Source: Apostichopus japonicus
Taxonomy: Eukaryota; Echinodermata; Holothuroidea; Aspidochirotida; Stichopodidae
DNA length: 64,000 nucleotides
Direction of reading: 5' to 3'
NCBI RefSeq assembly: GCF_037975245.1
Contig: NC_092582.1
Location: 13,018,077 to 13,082,076 of the forward strand
Shown here: in pieces, positions 48,101 through 59,000 of the stretch
Layout of the letters: each line of letters begins with the position of its first letter
How positions within the stretch are numbered: position 1 is the stretch's first letter
The notes under the pieces: generated by a model
What the model saw: the letters and a program-made list of their open reading frames with translations, nothing else
Databases searched by the model: none
What the model was told of the DNA's origin: nothing
Translations under genes and position numbers: made by a program

Positions 48101-51100
48101 TTGAATGTAAAAAACAAAACTAGGATTTCATCCTCAGAGAGAAAATGCATGAAAAACAATCTTTGGCTTCTGATCACTACCACCCCCCCCCCTTCCCTCT
48201 GCTGAAGATTTCTGAGGTCATTGACTCTATAAAAATTTCTCTGCCATTTTGCCATTACCAATTAATGTTGCCTACATATGGTGCAAAGATGAACAAAACA
48301 ACATGATAGATTTAAGATGAACTGTACTCAATTATTGCTGAGATAATGCGAGCAGTGATTAATATTACTGTCATTTTCTCACAGTTGTAAAAAGTTAAAT
48401 CTTTGCAGTATGAAACCTACATTGCCAGCTATATACAGTGCAGACAGGAACAAATGTTGAGACTGACACTCCCAGACTGAAGCACAACTGGAGGTATCAG
48501 TCAAACTGCAGCAGTCTGCTATAATGTAATCTACTTTTACTTCCAATCTTGAAATTAACCTGGAAAAAAAGAAGGAAAAAAAGTACTTTAATAGTTTAAA
48601 AATTCTGAGCCAATGTTAAATACCACCAAATTCATTTGTGAAATAATTAAAGCAACTTTGGCAGCAGTTTTATACCAGACCAGCTAACAAGAATGACTGA
48701 AACTTAGATGTCAATAGATCAAACTCAGACATCATCCAACATTTTTTCACCAATTGAATATCCATGAGCAAGTATGTGATGACTCCATTCTGTCCTCAAC
48801 ATTGCACTTTCATTGTTGCCACTTTTCATGTTTGTATTAATCACACATCAAGTGCAAATGACAAACACAAATTGGAGACTCTTAGCTTTCTAATTCCACA
48901 GATAAAATAATAAATTTCAAGAAAAACTTACCCATCTAGTAGTTCAATGGTTAGAAATTTCTTTGAAAGTTCAGCAGTTTCACAGATATCTAAACTGACT
49001 TGCATTGGGCTTCCTTGAACACTTGTGCCGCAGATGATCTTACAAATTGGCCAGCTTGATATGCCCTGCATAAAGGCATAAAATAGTGACAAAGATGTGA
49101 GCAAGCTGTTAAGAATGGGAAGAAACAAGGATATCCTAAATGTGACAGACACTAGAATGCAGTCCTTTATTTGTAATGAGAGCTTAGTCAGGAGATGTAA
49201 ACAGTAACCTTAACTTCTGTCGACTAATATCAAGAGAGATTTTGCTCAACGCAAAGGTTTCTGTCCTCGCTGAGCTCGCCTTAGCACTACTGATGATGAT
49301 ACAACACTTTGCACTGATGTCATAACCGCATTCAGTGGCAAATGTATAATTTTGTTAAATGCTGAGTTCAGGAAGCTAACTTTATCATGCTGCTTGCAAC
49401 AGAACAAAATAGCCAACCTAATTGTGTGTTCTAAAACAGTTAAAAAGAAAATTATAGGAGGTGGGAATATATCCTTGGTAATAGCCACAATACAACAACT
49501 TGACACCAACAGTCTCCTACTCATTGGTGTTAGTTGAAAGAAAGCCAATAAACAGAACAAAACAGATGAATAAGAAAACAGTGAGTATTTGTATGTCAAA
49601 AACTGCTATAAAGCTTTACAGCCTCAGGCACTGTGCCAAAGCAGCACTTGGCAACTTGGTGGCATGCACTGATCAGGGCAAATTTATAAGGATTTTCTCT
49701 GGTTGCACCTCTGACAACCAAGTCTTACTTGTTGGTCTTCCAAACAGTAAATTTGGTTGTCAGGAAGAATGTGGCAAAATAAAAATTAAAGTCAGACCAA
49801 TATGTACACTGTAGGAGAGATGTATGTGCAGGTTTGGTGAATAGAACACAAGGTTTGGTGAATACAGAACAACAGCTTTGGGCCAGTAACCCCCCCCCCC
49901 CTTCACAGTTGGATCTTAGGCTTAAAACTATATTTGTCTATAATGACAAAGTGACAGAGGGCAATATCAATTTATCCATTTACCTTGTAGGGGGTATTTC
50001 ATTACAAAGCAATTTGCTGTACATAACTATTCAACAACTACTAAAGCTGAATGTGGTTGTGCGAACAGAAATGCGGTCGTCTTGGACTACCGGACTACTG
50101 TAAAGAAAATCAATGCCGTGTGTATAGAAAGACCTTCATCAATACTTGCAGTGACTGAAGATCAAAGCCATAAGATACTCACTTCCACTGGGTCATTCCA
50201 GTTCACTGACTTCACAGAAGCTGAGATGGAAGAATCCACTAGACTTTGAAAGACCTGCAATGTTTAATAAGAAACTGCTTTTTTAAAACCATAAATATTA
50301 ATTATCTTTAAACTCAAGTTTTTACATCATTTCATATTTGAAAGTTTGGAAGTCAAATTGAACAATGCAAAATATAACATTGCTGTTTATTAAAAATCTA
50401 TCAAGGCTTGGGAGATGCAAACTCACATACATTGCTCAACTTTCAATAATTTATTTTTAAATACATTAAATACATTGCATATTTGGTAATCATAGATACT
50501 TCTATTACAAGGGAAGGAGTTTTAGACATAAAGTCGGAGGGAATTGATCATGTAATGTGAGGCTGTATGAACAGTAAACTTGAGCCTAGCACATCAATTT
50601 TAATTTCAGAACTCACCGGTGATCTATCGCAAAGCATATTCCAATCCTCCAAAACTGTGAACGAGCAGAAAGCTGACAAAGTAATTGTCTTAAGAGGTTT
50701 CCCTGCTATCAATTCAAACTCGTCCAGCTTTTTATCTCTGACTTCAACTCGCTGTATAGAGAAAAAAGAATGAGCACTTAGAAAATGAAACGATGACTAA
50801 AATTACACATGCACTGATTTAGTCCACCATGCATAAATATTGCTTATATAGCCATCTCTTACTTACATGTGGTCACATGTACATCATCGTAATTGAAGAA
50901 AGGTGATCAAAGAACATGCAATAGTGAAGGTTTTCCATCGGTCAAAGAAAATTCAGAGTTGATGAGAAGATGTATCAATTAATCTTTATATACATGTACA
51001 GCTGAAATAATAGCTCATTTAGTTTTCAATATGGAATGATTTAATAACTTTGCAACTCAACACAACTGAAGAAAGGATGCTACAAACATACTGAGTATAG

Positions 51101-54100
51101 TTGATTTCCAACCAGCAACTTGTATACAAAAGAAGTAAGCAAAATTACTACGCCTTCCAGCTGATGTCCTTTCTGCATACCCCAGCAAAGGAAATGGTTT
51201 TAGCATGGATCTACACCACAGTTGGATAAAGTGTTTGGACCACATGTAGCCTGCAAACAAGATTTCTGCAACCCAGGTAGAAATCTTCCAAACCATATTA
51301 ATAAGACTATTAATAAGACCTACAAAACCCTACCATACCGCAAGGGCAGACATAAAATATATACTGTACTTTCAGAAGTTTGTATATAATTGCAATAGAA
51401 CATTTCAACATAATAGATAGACAACATGTAGAACTTCTGATATAATTTTGTTCATATAAAATCATGTATCTATATTTGACACAGGAATTGGTACATCCTA
51501 AATTATTGCAACAGATGGCTGGGGTCATTGCAACTTTTTACTGGGGCTTGTCAGATAAATTTTGTGCCCAACTCTGATCTAAACCAACCGAATGCTTGGT
51601 AGATCAGATGGTAAAATCACACTAGATATCACATTCTGGCAAAGAATTTAATTGTTTGCTCTTGAACAAAATTAAAAAAAATAAGTAAAAACATAAATAA
51701 ATAAATGTAAATAAATAAATCAGACATAAAAATAAAATATAAAACATATATTAAAAAAAATAGATAATTAGAATAAAAGGAAAAAGAAAGAAATGGTACC
51801 TTAATGGCCACTTGAGTCAATCCACCATTTTGTTTAGAAGAACGGTACTCATCTTCCATTCTGTGCACTACTTCCTGGTGAGTCATATTCTTATCTGATT
51901 GTCTCTCATGCCATGTTCCTTGCAGCTTCTGTCTGGACATGTTTTTACTCATTTTCATGGCCTTTCCTGGACAGATCCATTCTGCTGTAGGTATCGGCTG
52001 ACAGGTCTGGTAAAATCTCTCGGCACAGCATCGTTGAATTTCTTTGATTTCTTCCATGGCATAGAAGTCCTGATTTTCATACAGATTCATGTTCTCTTCT
52101 ATGGTAGACATTTGGTAGTCTTTAAATTTCTCTGAGGCTTTGTACAACTGAGACCAAAATGAAGATGGGATGGAAGAAGGTGGAAGTAATGTTCCATTCA
52201 GAGTTGGACCTTGAACAAGGAGAGAGTAAACAAACAGAATATTAAGCTGGTTATCATTGGACCGACAGATGTTACAATCATCATAATCAATCACCACCCA
52301 TGGGCAAAGTTAACCCCCCCCCTCAAAAAAAGAAATTAAAACTTCCATAATAGAAGCACTTACTGCACACAAGCATGATGTTTATGCTTACCTATAACAT
52401 TGCACCATTCTTTTGCTTGGATAGTTTGTCTTTCAATGCTTCAAACAAATAAAAAATATGTTTTGTATTCATGATCTTACCATAGTTTTCTTTAAGTTTA
52501 TCCAACATCTTGGGATCAATCCCTTGGAAACCTAAGCAGACCACGTAGACTTCAGAATTACCGGCCTTACTTGTCACTGGTTTCTTGATCCAAACCTGAA
52601 TTTTAATATTCAAAAAAATGATCAAGTTTTTAAAAGCAACCTGATGACAGCATTTTCTTCTGCTGTTAATGGTAACATTTACAAAATATCATAAAATTTT
52701 GAAAATTCCTATCTTAGAAATATAAAACACTTTGAGGATGTGTTGTTTGCACATAAAGTTTCAGCAATTTTGTAAAGCAATCAGCTTCAGCCACCATAAA
52801 ATCCTTTTAACGATAATCAAAATTATACAAAGTAGCATATATATGTACAACAAGTATCAATCAGTGTGAAACACTATGTAGCACAATACCTCTTGGAACA
52901 AACAACAGAGCAGGTACATCAGGCAGGCAGTGTTAATCTCAAACATAGTAAACATTTTCAGAAGGAATGATCCCCCTTGCTGTAGGATGGTGAGAGCAGC
53001 CACGACTTCACAGAAGTGCAGAGAGTGGACCAGAGTCTCCTGCTCTGCTGGATTATCTTGACAATTCACACTGCCGTCAGCTGTAACCTAACGATACAAA
53101 AACAAGACTTGTAAACCAGTTCCACACGCCAACAAGATTGGTTGTCGAATTGCAGATAAGTATAACTTGCTTGACATACTTAAAAGAGGTAAAATATTAC
53201 AATGCAGCTCAAAAATTTTTAAAAATCGATGTTTGTAAGAAGAGTCACACAAATGGTCCATATCATAACCCATGGCCCATGTAACAAGTTGTCGATGGAA
53301 TGTGTGTACATGAGATTCCGTAATTGGAAAAATGAAAATTTGATTAAACTATTTACCTAATTTAGAGAATTACATTAAGCATTTTCCAAAACAGTAGTTA
53401 CTGTAGCTCACAATAAGAACAAATTTCATATTGTTTTTGTACAAAAAGGTACATTGCTCACTGACTTCCCACCAAATCCACTGAATTTTCCAACAACACT
53501 AAGTTTTACAGAATCATCCTGATAATAGATGGACTTACCAACTGCACGTTTCCAAACTCACTGTGGACTTTCTTTTCCAGTCCTTCCAAATTGGAGAGCT
53601 CCATTAAATTGCCAGTATCATCCACCCCAAAGTACCACTTCTCAAATGTCCTTTTAATGAGCCTGTCGTCTAGTATTGCCTTATCACTGGTGTTCCCTTC
53701 GTAGTATGGATTGAGGGTGTTAGCCAACCACTTCCATTCACACTTTATCAAGTATCCTTGTTGTTTCAAGTAATGATTTAGGCTAGTAACAAAGGCTCCT
53801 GGTGCTTCACAGAAATGGACTGAACAAAATTTGTCCGTCTCTCGTGGTACTATATTAAACTGCTGAAGTATTTCGTGAAATTTAAACCAAGCCTGGGTTT
53901 TCAGTTCGTAACCTTGGTGGTTGGACCAGCCAGGAGACAGTATTCTGTTTCCTCTGTGGGTTAAACTTGTATGTTTGTGCCATTCTGAGATGTCCTTATC
54001 GCTCAACTGACCTTTGACTTCATTCAGATTGGCCTTAAAATCTTGCAGAGCTGAAATAACTTCATTTGTGAAAGGCTATAAAACAAAGAAACAATAAACT

Positions 54101-54868
54101 ATATTCAATGATGTCAGTCATAATGTGTGTTTTAGAACAATGGACAGAAGACACTGCACTGAATTTATCAGCATTGTTCCACAAATGGAAAGTCACATTT
54201 ATTCAGTGTAGCCTATATTACTGCATAAATTATGGTAAAGATTATCCTTACAATCCAGTGTATATCCTGGCTGCAAGATTTGAACTGAGCTGAGTGGCAA
54301 GATGCTTAAATGTGCAAGTTTGTTAGCAGTTCTAACTTCTCTAACTTGTTAGACTGACATATACACTGTAGCAGAGATTGCTGATGAAAATCATGCGATA
54401 TATGTATAAATTACTGAAAAGTGAAAATTTTGAAGTTTCCTTTTCACATTTTTTGAAAAACATCAATTTAAATCCAAAAATGAAAGAATCAACATTAATA
54501 CTTGTCCTGTGCAAAACAATAGATCTTTACAGACAATTTGACTTTCCTTAAGATGCATGCAAAGATCTGTTGGTACTGCAAAGTTATTTAACCTCTTTGA
54601 TACCATCAATGTATCTGTTCATTTGGTGTGTATTGCAATGGAGTTGCAAAGTACACAAAAGCTCAGCATCAAATCATTTTAATAACTCTATTACCTGTGA
54701 TGTAGATTTGCTAAAAATTTGGGAAGAATTAGGCAGGCACCAGTCAGGTTCTCTTGTAAAGTGAAACTTCTTTCTAAATAAAGCTTCCACTTTTTGCTCT
54801 ACTGAACTACTGGAAGATGTTTGTATCTTCCTTTTCTGCTGCTTTCTCCAGGATTGTTTGGAATCCAT
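44967..54868 (-). CDS. CMTR2: Cap-specific mRNA (nucleoside-2'-O-)methyltransferase 2, 12 coding exons
   Basis: Minus-strand CDS: 54868-54695, 54075-53539, 53087-52890, 52595-52481, 52209-51800, 50751-50617, 50254-50183, 49065-48932, 48559-48421, 47769-47671, 46022-45932 and 45103-44967. It totals 2241 nt and 746 aa; human is 770 aa. The enzyme adds the 2'-O-methyl of cap 2 on the second transcribed nucleotide of mRNA, using S-adenosylmethionine. The RrmJ-type Rossmann domain shows SAM motif [10 protein letters not shown] (about 145-153), [11 protein letters not shown] (about 176-186), the acidic motif VTADGS with Asp241, and [10 protein letters not shown] with Lys281 and Glu287. With a lysine near residue 117 these form the K-D-K-E catalytic set. 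The C-terminal part is the family's degenerate second methyltransferase-like domain ([29 protein letters not shown]). The protein looks intact. ATG 54868 is the first in-frame Met after the splice site. Confidence 0.97.
45500..45785. repeat. Duplicated 90-bp segment in CMTR2 intron 11
   Basis: AGTGAAATGACTCAACAAAATT at 45502 recurs, slightly diverged, at 45692. Both copies run through TTTTTTCCCCATACAG and end in a GGAATTCTACGG-like word. The spacing is 190 bp. Confidence 0.8.
45932..46022 (-). CDS. CMTR2: CMTR2 coding exon 11
   Basis: Encodes [18 protein letters not shown] and [12 protein letters not shown]. The donor is CTTG|GTAATT, phase 1. Confidence 0.9.
46023..47670. other. CMTR2 intron 10
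   Basis: Non-coding, with a C-rich run at 46306-46325. No recognisable element otherwise. Confidence 0.6.
47671..47769 (-). CDS. CMTR2: CMTR2 coding exon 10
   Basis: Encodes [19 protein letters not shown] and [14 protein letters not shown], a strongly conserved block of the CMTR2 C-terminal domain. Phase 0 at both ends. Confidence 0.93.
48421..48559 (-). CDS. CMTR2: CMTR2 coding exon 9
   Basis: Found by phase matching (phase 2 in, phase 0 out). A TTCTTTTTTTCCAG-type acceptor precedes [19 protein letters not shown]. It ends [12 protein letters not shown] with donor AAT|GTAGGT. Confidence 0.85.
48932..49065 (-). CDS. CMTR2: CMTR2 coding exon 8
   Basis: Begins [18 protein letters not shown] and ends FLTIELLDG. 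The acceptor is CTTTATGCAG. The donor is GG|GTAAGT, phase 2. Confidence 0.92.
49066..50182. other. CMTR2 intron 7
   Basis: Contains several open frames up to about 117 codons with no family resemblance and atypical composition; these are treated as chance. A C run lies at 49890. Confidence 0.55.
50183..50254 (-). CDS. CMTR2: CMTR2 coding exon 7
   Basis: A 24-codon exon encoding [19 protein letters not shown] and NDPVE. Phase 0 at both ends, with a perfect GTGAGT donor. Confidence 0.9.
50617..50751 (-). CDS. CMTR2: CMTR2 coding exon 6
   Basis: Begins [19 protein letters not shown] and ends [12 protein letters not shown], phase 0 at both ends. The acceptor is CTCTATACAG. The donor is CCG|GTGAGT. 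Confidence 0.92.
50752..51799. other. CMTR2 intron 5
   Basis: Anonymous AT-rich DNA, ending in gene sense close to a TAAA/AAAT-rich simple stretch at 51665-51790. Confidence 0.6.
51800..52209 (-). CDS. CMTR2: CMTR2 coding exon 5 (interdomain region)
   Basis: Encodes [18 protein letters not shown] through the Met/Lys-rich linker ([13 protein letters not shown]) to TQVAIK. The donor is AAG|GTACCA, phase 0. Downstream of the donor the intron is a long A/TAAA-rich stretch (51660-51790). Confidence 0.95.
52481..52595 (-). CDS. CMTR2: CMTR2 coding exon 4
   Basis: Encodes [20 protein letters not shown] and [17 protein letters not shown], the end of the catalytic fold. The donor is TATG|GTAAGA, phase 1. 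Confidence 0.95.
52890..53087 (-). CDS. CMTR2: CMTR2 coding exon 3 (catalytic Asp and Lys)
   Basis: Runs from [17 protein letters not shown] to LLCCLFQE and contains [13 protein letters not shown]. It carries three of the four catalytic residues. The donor is GAG|GTATTG, phase 0. Confidence 0.96.
53539..54075 (-). CDS. CMTR2: CMTR2 coding exon 2 (SAM-binding motif I)
   Basis: The largest exon, with 179 codons beginning [11 protein letters not shown]. It includes [17 protein letters not shown] and the [11 protein letters not shown] region typical of CMTR2. The donor is TTG|GTAAGT, phase 0. Confidence 0.97.
54076..54694. other. CMTR2 first coding intron
   Basis: No element or exon recognised. 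The splice sites at both ends are consensus. Confidence 0.6.
54695..54868 (-). CDS. CMTR2: CMTR2 coding exon 1 (residues 1-58)
   Basis: Basic N-terminus [16 protein letters not shown], probably nuclear-targeting, then [10 protein letters not shown]. The acceptor CTGATTCAG ends 2 nt before ATG. The donor is CAG|GTAATA, phase 0. Confidence 0.93.
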
Positions 54869-55688
54869 ATCTGAATCAGATAACAGACAAAAACAAAGAA
54901 GAAAAGAAAAAATAGCTAAACAACACTTTAAAAAATATACAAATACTCAATGGGTTTTATGCTTGATGCAATCACAGTTTTATCAAAGACCTCAGGACTG
55001 GCTTTTATATCTCTTTCAATATCAATATCAGGTACATTTTGATGTGACATGGAAACCAAGAACTCATAGTCATACTTCATAATCCTATGCTATAGCTTAT
55101 ACTTCATATGTCTAGTGGCCTACTTCAAGTCAAATATCAATTATCTCCCACCCCTCCAGAAAAAATAATCATATTAGATTTATAATTCTTTAATAAAGCA
55201 GGTAAGTTTGGCATGTGTTCATTTCATATTCTTTCCCTGCATTGCCATTAGTTACTAAGTCTATAGTGCCTTTGATCTTGGCAAAGGACTGTTAAGAAGA
55301 GATTAGACATTAAGTTGACAGTAACTTGGGAAACGTAATTCTTAATAGGCTAGTATCCGTTAGGCCTAACGCTAGTCTAGTCAGGGCCTGCCTAGCCACA
55401 ACTGACTCCTGCGTAATTAGGCCTGTAGGCTACGACCTGACAGTACCACTATGCCACTGTACCAAGGTTTGCATAGGCTAGCCTAACTTTAGGCCCTTTC
55501 TAAGTTAGGTAGGCCTAATTGGTTAGAGACTTATTATCAAATTTCAGTAAATGACCGTTTTCCTAACGTTAAAACCTGACGTGAAGAATAATCGCAAATG
55601 TTCCTTTATACAAATTCACTTGAAATGTTACGTATATATACTTCATAATAGCATCCATAGCTAAGTTAGGTCTAAAAATTGAACATAC

Positions 55689-55740
55689 CGTTATCATGGT
55701 CAGCAGACGACTTTTCGCATGCTAGTGCCAGTGTTGTGAG
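55689..55740 (-). other. CMTR2: Predicted untranslated first exon of CMTR2
   Basis: A minus-strand donor AACG|GTATGTTC starts at 55688. The exon would splice to 54870, 2 nt before the CMTR2 start. It contains an ATG nine bases before the donor that is out of frame with the main start. The 5' limit is not defined. Confidence 0.6.
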
Positions 55741-55894
55741 GGAAGTAGTGAATGAGTGCTGCATTATTGGTTGAATGTACCGCTGACTGTTGTACTAGCT
55801 TCAGACTGGCAAGTTGACGTCTAACCATACTTCAAACCCACACAGAGCAGTTTACAGTATTCTGTAGTATAACTTAGCCTAGCTTAGGGTTATC
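55741..55894. promoter_or_regulatory. CMTR2-MED27 bidirectional promoter region
   Basis: Only about 200 bp separate the CMTR2 first exon donor from the MED27 ATG on opposite strands. There is no TATA box. An inverted CCAAT box (ATTGG, 55766-55770) and an ETS-like GGAAGT (55741-55746) are present. Such short head-to-head spacing is typical of housekeeping bidirectional promoters. Confidence 0.65.
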
Positions 55895-56091
55895 ATGGCT
55901 GCTGTCACGAAAGAAAATGTTCTCATGATAACGTCTTCAATTGCAGCAATACAGAAGTTACGAACTGGTGTTTCGAAAACTTTTTCTCATCTAAACCAGG
56001 GTATCACTGCTTCCAAAGATGAAGGAGAGGCGAAGAAAGGCTTTGTAAAGCAGTTTCAAGAAGATTTGGTCGGTGTCAAAAACAGTTTTGA
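55895..56091 (+). CDS. MED27: MED27 exon 1
   Basis: Encodes residues 1-65 plus two bases. The donor is GA|GTAAGA, phase 2. The ATG context ATCATGG has G at +4. Confidence 0.95.
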
Positions 56092-59000
56092 GTAAGACCG
56101 ATATTAATACCTTTGCGCATTGTCTTATTAATATTAGCATACAGTAAGGAAGGCCAGGGTATGGAGAATTCAACGGATCAGTAACAAATAAAAGAAACGT
56201 TGAATTCATTGTCGGGAGAACTAACAAAAAAAGATAAGGCCTTGACTTATCCTGAAATTTCTATCACACTTGAGCGATCGGAAAAGAACAAACAACTCAA
56301 TAAAAGTTACCTGCTTATGTTGGCTGCATGGATGGAGAGTATTTAACAAAAATAATTGAGTAGGTTACTCTGACAAGTTTCTGAGTCTGACCCTCTATAT
56401 CCCTGCGTGAAGTCACAGTGGTGATGGACCATAAATGAGAATAGTTTGATTGATACCTTCGAAGTGAATTTCAGATCAGTGGAGTATTCAGTTCTTTGTG
56501 CCATTTTAATTTCTCAAGATAAAATATTTCAAGCTAGGCTAACTGTGGCAGTCTAATTCTTTTTGTTATTCAATGCCATAATGGTTACCTATATCATCAG
56601 AAAATTTGATCGAAATCACTCTTTAACTAATATCAAGATAAAAGCTTTCACATAAAAATCAGAAGTCGTGTTGAATTTTTGGCCATCTACAGCAATAAGT
56701 CCTATTGGAATTGGATATGAGAATCGTTTTGGTGACATATATTTTTTTTACCTATAAATATACCTATCTTGCTACGTACAGTAGGCCTACCATAACCAAA
56801 AGTTTGACAAGTTAGTCCTTTCTGTTACCTAGGCTTAGCTACTGGTCCTTACTTTTCGAAACAAGGTTTAAGCCAGCCTACTCATAGTGCCATTCCAAAA
56901 AATTCAAGCTAACTAAATGGTAATTTATGTGAACCTGTTATAGTTTTGCTTAAGCCTCCAATAACTGGCTGATGTGACATTTATTTTCAGTGAGCTGGAG
57001 ACATCCATTGCCTCTTTACAACCATTAAAAGAGGCAGCCAATATGGGAAACCTTGGTCAAATCAGCTTGGATCCAGTACTAGACAAGACTCCAATATATC
57101 CACAGGTGTTACAGACTTACAAGTGGTCTACAAAGGTAAATGTATTTTACATTACAAAGACTTTAACGTGGGGTACAGTTCTCTGAATATTTTGTAATAT
57201 TATTTTGTTATAATTTACTAGTCTACTTATGACAATATAGTATTGGTATACAAGTGTTACAAAGAAATGTTTTAAATTGTAGTAACTTTTTCTTTGTATT
57301 GACATCCAGCTTCGAGAACATGCACAGGCCGCTGACAGTATCCTGAACAGACAAGCACCTAAGAGGACCTATGGACACATCAGTGTACTTTCTAAGAAGA
57401 GGAAAACACCGCCATCCAGTCACACCTATAACCCTGTGTAAGTTCCACAATCAAATGTTGCTGTAGTTGACATGTTGCTGTTCTCACTAAAAACCTTTAT
57501 GCAGACTATGTAATAGTGTAAAGTCAAACCAGATGTCAAATTTCTTTATGAGATATTTTGCTCACTTTGGATGTCCCTTCAAGGTAAATGTGCCACTTTT
57601 AATGGTATAACCAGTGGCATGATGTGTGGGAGAGATGAGGGAGGGGGGAGGGAGGGAGGTGGTGCTTAAGATATTTCACTCTCTTTGGATGTCTCTTCAT
57701 AGGTAATTGTATCACTTGTGTAACCAGTTCCAGGATGCAAAGGGGGGGGTGGGGGGTTAGGAGGTGGTGTGTGAGGCTAAGGGGTCTAATGGCAGATATC
57801 AAGATGGTGCAAATGAACAAATTTAATAAGTGACAGGAACTGATTTCCCTACATTGCCCCTTGAAAGCGCCTTGCAATCTTTTACACAGGCAGTGCTTCC
57901 GTCCATCCTGTACCCTCCCCACCAATGATACAGTTCACTAACTAAAGTGTCCATGCTAGTAAAAGCAATTACAAAAGTAGGAGGGGAGAGGAGAGGAAGT
58001 ATTTTGGGTGACAATTTTTATTCATCAACAAGTTTTCATTTCTGTGATAAAATATTTCAAAATGCTAACCAAACTCAAAAGGCTGCTTGATCATGTCAAT
58101 TCTGTATGATTTTTTCCACATGTAATTTAACTCCAGACACCATAAAGACAATGCTGAAGATGCTAGTAGTCATTAAAATGATTATTTCTTAAGAAAGAGT
58201 TTACTTTGCAGCTCCCATGATAACAGGCCAATACTTTGCTTGTGTTTCGCTGTAACAACATAGCTAAAATATTATAAACTTATTCTATTTATTTCTTTCA
58301 TACAGACATGTTGACAAGTTTTTTGACACATGGCAGAAGAATTACACAAGTGTAGAGGTGAAAAGAGTTCAACAGTCACCTAATGTTTTTCAGGTTTGAA
58401 ACAAACACTTTCATTATAACCTAAGAATGGCAAGTAAATAGGTTTTGCTTTTGGGATTATGAGCATTAACAGAAGATAGAAAAATGAAGTGTGGTCAGAT
58501 AAACTCACAACACAATTCTTTTTGCTGAAATTTTCCAATTTAAATTGTTCAAGTTTTATCTTGTAATGTTTTATAGAATTACAGTATGAAGTTCTTTGAC
58601 CTGCCATGTCAAATTTTCAAATATCCAATGTGTGCCATGCACCTTTTAAAATTTCATAATTCATTTATGGTATGGTAAATACAGGGATTAACTGTTACCT
58701 ATTATTTCATCTACAAAAATGCTGTTCAGTTATTCCTTGCTTTCCTGTTCTCAAGACCAGTACTAGTGATGAACCACATAAGGCTGTACTAATATTACAA
58801 AATAAGAAAATCTTGGCCACTGGAGATTCTTTCTGAGTTCCCACAATTTCTTAAAGTTTCTTTAAGTTTCTTCGAGTAGTTAGAGAACTATTTTTAAGTA
58901 TCAATCCTTAAGCTTAAGCTAAAAAAGTAGTGTACGAATGCATTCATGTTCTTTATTTATCTCAACAGGTTACTTTAGGAAGAACTTTACAGGTGGTCTT

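Noticed and set aside
49246-49599. 117-codon minus-strand frame within CMTR2 intron 7
   Set aside because: It has no homology to CMTR2 and flanking phases do not need another exon there.
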